Below are positions 6,287 through 10,450 of a DNA stretch of 10,450 bases, in pieces (position 1 is the stretch's first letter; each line of letters begins with the position of its first letter). This stretch comes from Betaproteobacteria bacterium (GTDB lineage: Bacteria; Pseudomonadota; Gammaproteobacteria; Burkholderiales; Burkholderiaceae_C): assembly GCA_009923895.1 (NCBI GenBank), contig RFSP01000046.1, forward strand, positions 1-10,450. Reading direction: 5' to 3'. The translations under genes and the position numbers were made by a program. Below the pieces are notes generated by a model that was not told the origin of the DNA, did no database searches, and worked only from the letters and a program-made list of their open reading frames with translations.

Positions 6287-7155
6287 CGTTTTTGGCACAT
6301 GGGGCAGTAATAGGTGGCGCGCTGGGCCTGCACCAGCCGACGAATGGGCGTGCCGCAATGATGACAAGGCTGAGCCTCTCGGCCATAGACCTGCGCCTCA
6401 TTTTGAAACTCGCCGCTCATGCCATGGGCGTCACGAAAATCGCGCAAGGTGGTCCCGCCCACGGCCATGGCCCTGGACAGGGTGTGCCGGACTGCGGCCA
6501 ACAATCGTGCCGCGCGTGCACGGCTGATACGGCAAGCAGGCGTGCGAGGGTCGATCCCCGCGGCAAACAGTGCCTCACATGCGTAGATGTTGCCGGCACC
6601 GACCACCGCATCGCCCGACAACAGCACCTGCTTGATGGCTGAGCGCCGTGCCCGCAACCGGGCATGAAACGCCGCGTCGTCCAGGGCTGGATCAAAGGGC
6701 TCGGGGCCCAAGCGTTGCAGGAGCTTGGCGGCCGGATCGCTGGCCAGGGCATCTGACCACACCACCGCACCAAATCGGCGAGGGTCGTGAAGCCGCAAGG
6801 TGCCCTGCGTGGTCACGAGGTCAAAGTGATCGTGCTTTCCAGGCGGATCCAGAGGCCCAGCAGGCCCCGCTTGCGAGGAGCCCACGCCCACCCACTGCAA
6901 CGAGCCCGACATGCCCAGATGCAGCAGCAGTCCGCCCGCATCGTCAGCACGTCGACCCGGTCTCGGGCCCAGAGGAATCCACAAATACTTGCCCCGTCGT
7001 TGGGTGTCTCCCACGTGGCGACCCACCAAATGGCCTGTGCGACAGCCCAAAGGCCAGCGCAAGGGCTTGCCCAAATGGGCCTGAAGCACGATCGAGCCTC
7101 GCAGAGAAGGTGCGATGGACAGGCGGGTGACTTCCACTTCGGGCAGCTCAGGCAT
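6283..7155 (-). CDS. mutM: Formamidopyrimidine-DNA glycosylase MutM (Fpg)
   Basis: MutM is a bifunctional glycosylase/AP lyase that excises 8-oxoguanine and formamidopyrimidines opposite C. The 290-residue product starts with the invariant MPELPEVEV; Pro2 is the Schiff-base nucleophile and Glu3 the proton donor. Lys56 in RRGKYLW is the conserved beta-turn lysine. LLLHLGMSGSL, KHDHFDL, DPRRFG and VGAGNIYACEALF follow, the last with Cys where Asn is usual. A C-terminal zinc finger uses C264, C267, C284 and C287, with the finger Arg at 279 in QRATYYC. A Gly/Pro-rich loop (about residues 88-106) is longer than in E. coli, explaining most of the extra length over about 270. It is the first gene of a two-gene operon with mutY and is divergent from the TPR gene. 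No clear ribosome-binding site precedes the ATG. Confidence 0.96.
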   Translation of the reverse strand: MPELPEVEVTRLSIAPSLRGSIVLQAHLGKPLRWPLGCRTGHLVGRHVGDTQRRGKYLWIPLGPRPGRRADDAGGLLLHLGMSGSLQWVGVGSSQAGPAGPLDPPGKHDHFDLVTTQGTLRLHDPRRFGAVVWSDALASDPAAKLLQRLGPEPFDPALDDAAFHARLRARRSAIKQVLLSGDAVVGAGNIYACEALFAAGIDPRTPACRISRARAARLLAAVRHTLSRAMAVGGTTLRDFRDAHGMSGEFQNEAQVYGREAQPCHHCGTPIRRLVQAQRATYYCPMCQKR

Positions 7156-7194
7156 GGTTCATTATGTGAGAATGGATCGGTGAAGCCGATTTCA

Positions 7195-9003
7195 ATGCAC
7201 ATTGTCCCTCGCGGACTCGCCTGGCTGGTTGTATTCCTGGCCAGCCTCAGCCCCATGGGGGCCGATGCTCAAAAGGCTTCGAATGCCGCAGCGCCTGAGG
7301 CGTCGGAGCCGCCCCCCAAGAACTCCAGCTTGGACGCCCCGCTGTTCTATCAGCTGCTCATCGGCGAGATGCAGTGGAGAGTGGGTGAAGCTGGCGTGGC
7401 CTACGGGGTCATTCTGGACGCAGCACGTCGCACCAAGGACGAGGCTTTGTTCAGGCGAGCCGTGGACATTGCGCTGCAGGCCCGCGCCGGGGACGAGGCC
7501 CTGGCGGCGGCCAAGGCCTGGCGCACGCTGGTCCCCCAATCCGCCGAAGCCCTTCGAACCCAGTTGCAGATCTTGTTGGCACTGAACCGGCTGAGCGATG
7601 TGCAAGAGCCGCTGACCGCCCTGCTGTCGATGGCGCCGACCGAAGCCGACCGGGCGGTCTTGATCCAGTCGCTCCCGCGTTTCTTTGAGAGAGTGGCCGA
7701 TGCCGCCGCAGTGACCAAGACGGTCGAGCGCGTGCTGCAGCCCTATTTGTCCTCGGCCTCGTTACAAGCCATGGCCCGGGTCACATTGGGACGTCTGTGG
7801 TTGTCAGCGGGCCAGGCCGATCGCGCAATGACCCTGGTGACAGAGGCCCTGAAGCAAGCACCGCAAGCCTCGGCACCCATTCAGTTGGCATTGGAGCTCA
7901 TGCCGCGCCAGCCCGCAGCCGAAAGCTTGGTTCGAGGCTACTTCAAGGGCCCCAACCCCGACCCCAACCTGCGTTTGGCCTTCGGCCGGGCCCTGGCCCA
8001 GTCGCAGCGTCACGCCGAAGCCATCGATCAACTCGAGTTGGCCACCCGGGATCGACCCGATCTGGCCCCGGCCTGGCTGACTTTGGGTGCATTGCATTTG
8101 GATCTTCGGCAGGGAACCCAAGCCGAGCAGGCCTTGCTGCGCTACATCCAGCTCACGCAAAGCGCGGCAACGGTGGCAGAGGATCCTAACGACGATGACG
8201 GGTCCACAGCGCCTGCGGGGCGACATCCCCATCAACAAGCCAGGACCCAAGCGTGGTTGATGTTGGCGCAGGCCGCTGATCTGCGCAATGACCGAGCCGC
8301 TGCGGAGAGTTATCTGGCCAAGGTGGACAACCCCGCACAAGCCGTCCAGGTACAAGCCCGCAGAGCCAGCTGGCTGGTGCGTCAAGGCCGTACCAATGAG
8401 GCGCTGGCCCTGATCCGCCGGGTGCCTGAGCGTGGTGCCGAGGACGCCCGTCTGAAGTTGTTGGCCGAGGGGCAAGTGTTTCGTGAGGCCAAACGCTGGC
8501 AAGAGGCCTACGAGGTTGCTCGCACTGCGGCACAGCGCTGGCCCAACGACGTGGAACTGATCTACGAGCAAGCCATGATGGCTGAAAAAATCCAGCGGCT
8601 CCCCGAGATGGAACAACTGCTGCGGCGCGTGATCGAATTGCAACCCGATCATCAACATGCCTACAACGCCTTGGGATACTCTCTGGCGGATCGGGGCTTG
8701 CGTTTGAACGAAGCACGGGACTTGATTCGCAAGGCCCTGGAGTTTGCGCCGGGCGATCCATTCATCACCGACAGTCTGGGCTGGGTGGAATATCGGCTGG
8801 GCAATGTGCCCGAGGCGCTGAAACTGCTGCGTCAGGCTTATGCCGCCAGGCCGGACACCGAGATCGCCGCGCACTTGGGCGAGGTGCTTTGGGTCAATGG
8901 GCAGCGAGAAGAAGCGCGTCGGGTGTTCAAGGAAGGCCGCGCACGGGATGCCAGCAATGAGGTCCTTCGTGAAGCCCTGGCGCGGCTCAAAGCCGACCTC
9001 TAA
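7195..9003 (+). CDS. Exported tetratricopeptide-repeat protein
   Basis: The product has 602 residues from the ATG at 7195; a GTG at 7180 would add five, and I cannot separate them by ribosome-binding site. The N-terminus is a signal peptide: MHIVPRGLAWLVVFLASLSP then MGADAQ, with likely cleavage after ADA. A Pro/Ala-rich linker follows. Most of the rest is alpha-helical TPR-like repeat, for example ALRTQLQILLALNRL and AWLTLGALHLDLRQGTQAEQALL. The C-terminal block is the best conserved: YNALGYSLADRGLRLNEARD (490-509), DPFITDSLGWVEYRLGNVPE, and EIAAHLGEVLWVNGQREEAR. This resembles the TPR protein that, to my recollection, commonly precedes lolB and ispE in Burkholderiales. A periplasmic or envelope scaffolding role is inferred from export and neighbours; no catalytic motif is visible. 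The frame happens to be open far upstream into antisense mutM, which is not believed to be coding. Confidence 0.88.
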   Translation: MHIVPRGLAWLVVFLASLSPMGADAQKASNAAAPEASEPPPKNSSLDAPLFYQLLIGEMQWRVGEAGVAYGVILDAARRTKDEALFRRAVDIALQARAGDEALAAAKAWRTLVPQSAEALRTQLQILLALNRLSDVQEPLTALLSMAPTEADRAVLIQSLPRFFERVADAAAVTKTVERVLQPYLSSASLQAMARVTLGRLWLSAGQADRAMTLVTEALKQAPQASAPIQLALELMPRQPAAESLVRGYFKGPNPDPNLRLAFGRALAQSQRHAEAIDQLELATRDRPDLAPAWLTLGALHLDLRQGTQAEQALLRYIQLTQSAATVAEDPNDDDGSTAPAGRHPHQQARTQAWLMLAQAADLRNDRAAAESYLAKVDNPAQAVQVQARRASWLVRQGRTNEALALIRRVPERGAEDARLKLLAEGQVFREAKRWQEAYEVARTAAQRWPNDVELIYEQAMMAEKIQRLPEMEQLLRRVIELQPDHQHAYNALGYSLADRGLRLNEARDLIRKALEFAPGDPFITDSLGWVEYRLGNVPEALKLLRQAYAARPDTEIAAHLGEVLWVNGQREEARRVFKEGRARDASNEVLREALARLKADL

Positions 9004-9045
9004 AGCGGAGCCTGAAGTTCAGGATCCACCGGTCAGAACACCCCC

Positions 9046-9597
9046 ATGATGCGCAGGATGAAGCAGGCTTGGATGCGGGTCGCCCTGGCAGTCAGCCTGT
9101 TGACCACGGGCTGCGTCAGCCCCAGGGTGCAAGAGGCGGGCACCCTTCAGGGGCGACTGGCCCTGAAGGTGGCTGCGACGGCGGCGCTGCCCGAGCGGCA
9201 ATTGAGCGCTTTGTTTGCCCTGGGAGGCAATGCCAGTCAGGGGTTCCTGGAACTGAGCACGCCTTTGGGACTGACCTTGGCCACCGCAAAGTGGCAACCC
9301 GGCCGCGTGGAGCTGCGCACGCCCCAAGAGTCCATGGTGCTCGATGACCTCAACGCATTGGCGCAGCGCACCTTGGGAGAACCCATGCCGCTGGGGGCGG
9401 TGTTTGCCTGGCTGAGGGGACGCGCATGGGACCAGGCCCCCTATGAAGTGACCGAAGGAAACGCCAGAGAGCCGCTCACGTTTGAGCAACTGGGATGGAA
9501 GGTGGACCTGCGCCGGTTTGCACAAGGCGTGTTGACCGCCCAAAGACCGGGTGAACCTGCGGTGACGCTGCAGGCCCGGTGGGACCGTCATCCATGA
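9046..9597 (+). CDS. lolB: Outer-membrane lipoprotein receptor LolB
   Basis: LolB sits on the inner face of the outer membrane, accepts lipoproteins from periplasmic LolA and inserts them. The 183-residue precursor has a short basic and hydrophobic leader (MMRRMKQAWMRVALAVSLL) and a lipobox ending TTGC, so Cys23 should be lipidated, leaving a mature protein of 161 residues. The body has the family pattern LQGRLALKV, QGFLELSTPLGLTLATAKW, PLGAVFAWLRG and FEQLGWKVDLRRF. It begins 42 bp after the TPR stop; ATG codons at 9046, 9049 and 9058 are all in frame and the exact start is uncertain, with no strong ribosome-binding site. Its TGA overlaps the ispE start (ATGA). Sequence identity in this family is low, so lipobox, size and position before ispE carry much of the call. 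Confidence 0.88.
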   Translation: MMRRMKQAWMRVALAVSLLTTGCVSPRVQEAGTLQGRLALKVAATAALPERQLSALFALGGNASQGFLELSTPLGLTLATAKWQPGRVELRTPQESMVLDDLNALAQRTLGEPMPLGAVFAWLRGRAWDQAPYEVTEGNAREPLTFEQLGWKVDLRRFAQGVLTAQRPGEPAVTLQARWDRHP

Positions 9598-10450
9598 CAG
9601 CCATGACACCCATGAAGATGATGCCACCCCCCGCCTGGGGCAGCGCCGTGTTGCGGGACGTTCCAGCACCCAGCAAACTCAATTTGTTTTTGCATGTGGT
9701 CGGCCGCCGCAGCGACGGCTACCACTTGCTGGAGTCGGTCTTCGTGCTCATCGACTGGGCCGATACCCTGCACTTTGAGCGGCGATCCGACGGTCAACTG
9801 CGCCGACAAGACCTGACAGCCCACCTCCCCGAGGAGGACCTCTGCCTGCGAGCAGCGCGTGCCTTGCAAGAGGCCGCAGGCGTGCACTGGGGGGTCGACA
9901 TCGCCATCGACAAGCAGTTGCCCTCCGGCGCAGGCATGGGTGGGGGCAGTTCGGATGCCGCCACCGTGCTGCTGGCCCTCAACCGGCTGTGGGACCTGCG
10001 TTGGCCTCGTGAACGCTTGCAGGATCTGGCCGTCAGCCTGGGCGCGGACGTGCCGTTCTTTGTAGGGGGGCACAACGCCTTTGTTCAGGGCATAGGAGAG
10101 CGGCTGATGCCCGTGGAAGTGCCCATCCAGGGGTTTGCCGTGGTCAAACCTGGGGCGGGCATTGCCACCGCGGACATCTTTGGCAGCCCGGACCTCCAGC
10201 GGAATTCACCTTCGGCTATAATCTTGGGCTCACTTGAGAGCGACGCCTTGTCGGCCCTCATCGCAGGAGGTGGTCACAATGACTTGCAACCTGTGGCCGA
10301 AGCCCGGTGTACCGAGGTGGCGCAAGCCGCACGGTGGCTCGAGCAACGGTTTGGCAACAGCCGGATGACAGGCTCAGGCAGCGCGGTGTTCTCAAGGGTC
10401 GGCAATGCCGAGCCCCCCTTGGCGACATGGCCTGCGGAAGATCTTCCGCA
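9594..10450 (+). CDS. ispE: 4-diphosphocytidyl-2-C-methyl-D-erythritol kinase IspE (3' end outside window)
   Basis: IspE is a GHMP kinase that phosphorylates CDP-methylerythritol in the MEP pathway to isopentenyl diphosphate. The window holds 285 codons and no stop; the family is about 280-300 residues, so only the last few are likely missing. Conserved parts are VPAPSKLNLFLHVVGRRSDG with Lys28, the GHMP ATP-binding loop LPSGAGMGGGSSDAA (109-123), LGADVPFFVGG with the catalytic Asp152, and the late MTGSGSAVF motif. The ATG at 9594 is chosen because it overlaps the lolB stop (ATGA); four further in-frame ATG codons (9603, 9612, 9618, 9621) give starts up to nine residues later, nearer the usual N-terminal length. 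Translation is probably coupled to lolB. Confidence 0.94.
   Translation, partial: MTAMTPMKMMPPPAWGSAVLRDVPAPSKLNLFLHVVGRRSDGYHLLESVFVLIDWADTLHFERRSDGQLRRQDLTAHLPEEDLCLRAARALQEAAGVHWGVDIAIDKQLPSGAGMGGGSSDAATVLLALNRLWDLRWPRERLQDLAVSLGADVPFFVGGHNAFVQGIGERLMPVEVPIQGFAVVKPGAGIATADIFGSPDLQRNSPSAIILGSLESDALSALIAGGGHNDLQPVAEARCTEVAQAARWLEQRFGNSRMTGSGSAVFSRVGNAEPPLATWPAEDLP
10433..10450. repeat. 18-bp perfect palindrome at the window edge, within ispE
   Basis: TGCGGAAGATCTTCCGCA equals its own reverse complement, centred on AGATCT. It is in frame in ispE (codons for Ala-Glu-Asp-Leu-Pro). One perfect 18-bp palindrome in about 10 kb is only mildly improbable by chance, and it touches the window end, so its full extent is not visible. 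Confidence 0.5.

Noticed and set aside
5471..6310. Plus-strand open frame of 279 codons opposite mutY
   Set aside because: MutY catalytic and iron-sulphur motifs establish the minus strand as coding.
6787..7194. Extension of the TPR reading frame upstream to 6787
   Set aside because: It would cover much of mutM in antisense and bury the signal peptide; a start at 7195 (or 7180) gives a normal exported protein.
7804..8874. Minus-strand open frame of 356 codons opposite the TPR gene
   Set aside because: No domain-like features, and the TPR frame explains the region.
10217..10222. Perfect TATAAT hexamer within ispE
   Set aside because: No reasonable -35 at 16-18 bp spacing (the aligned hexamer is CTCCAG), and it lies inside a conserved reading frame about 230 bp before the window end; probably chance.

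Overview
This window looks like an ordinary, densely packed chromosomal segment of a GC-rich betaproteobacterium. Order Burkholderiales, probably a Comamonadaceae-type genome, is the best guess. I judge this from protein wording (HrcA, NadK, LolB, IspE) and gene order recalled from that group, not from any search. I see no tRNA, rRNA, insertion sequence, prophage, CRISPR array or defence cassette, and no strong candidate for a new multi-gene system. The main anomaly is a recN gene cut by one in-frame stop codon.

Layout. At the left edge, on the minus strand, is hrcA (heat-shock repressor), whose last residues lie outside the window. A 164-bp divergent gap separates it from a plus-strand, tightly overlapped cluster: nadK (NAD kinase), recN (repair ATPase, interrupted by TAA at 3163-3165), rapZ (nucleotide-binding RNase-adapter family) and a stand-alone LON substrate-binding-domain protein. 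Successive genes share a TGATG or ATGA junction, so they probably form one transcript with coupled translation. That cluster meets a minus-strand operon, mutM-mutY, head to head with no bases between the two stop codons. mutM-mutY encodes the two glycosylases of the 8-oxoguanine (GO) repair pathway, also joined by an ATGA overlap. Divergent from mutM, after only 39 bp, is a plus-strand envelope and isoprenoid block: an exported TPR-repeat protein, lolB (outer-membrane lipoprotein receptor) and ispE (MEP pathway kinase). ispE runs off the right edge close to its natural end.

How they fit together. Three genes concern DNA damage (recN, mutM, mutY), one the stress response (hrcA), two envelope biogenesis (the TPR protein and lolB), and two cofactor or isoprenoid supply (nadK and ispE). 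RapZ in enterobacteria controls amino-sugar supply for the cell wall, but this copy lacks the basic C-terminal tail that binds GlmZ RNA there. The points most worth checking are the recN nonsense codon (real mutation or sequencing error), its effect on rapZ and the LON gene, the 12-bp tandem repeat inside mutY, and the altered RapZ tail.
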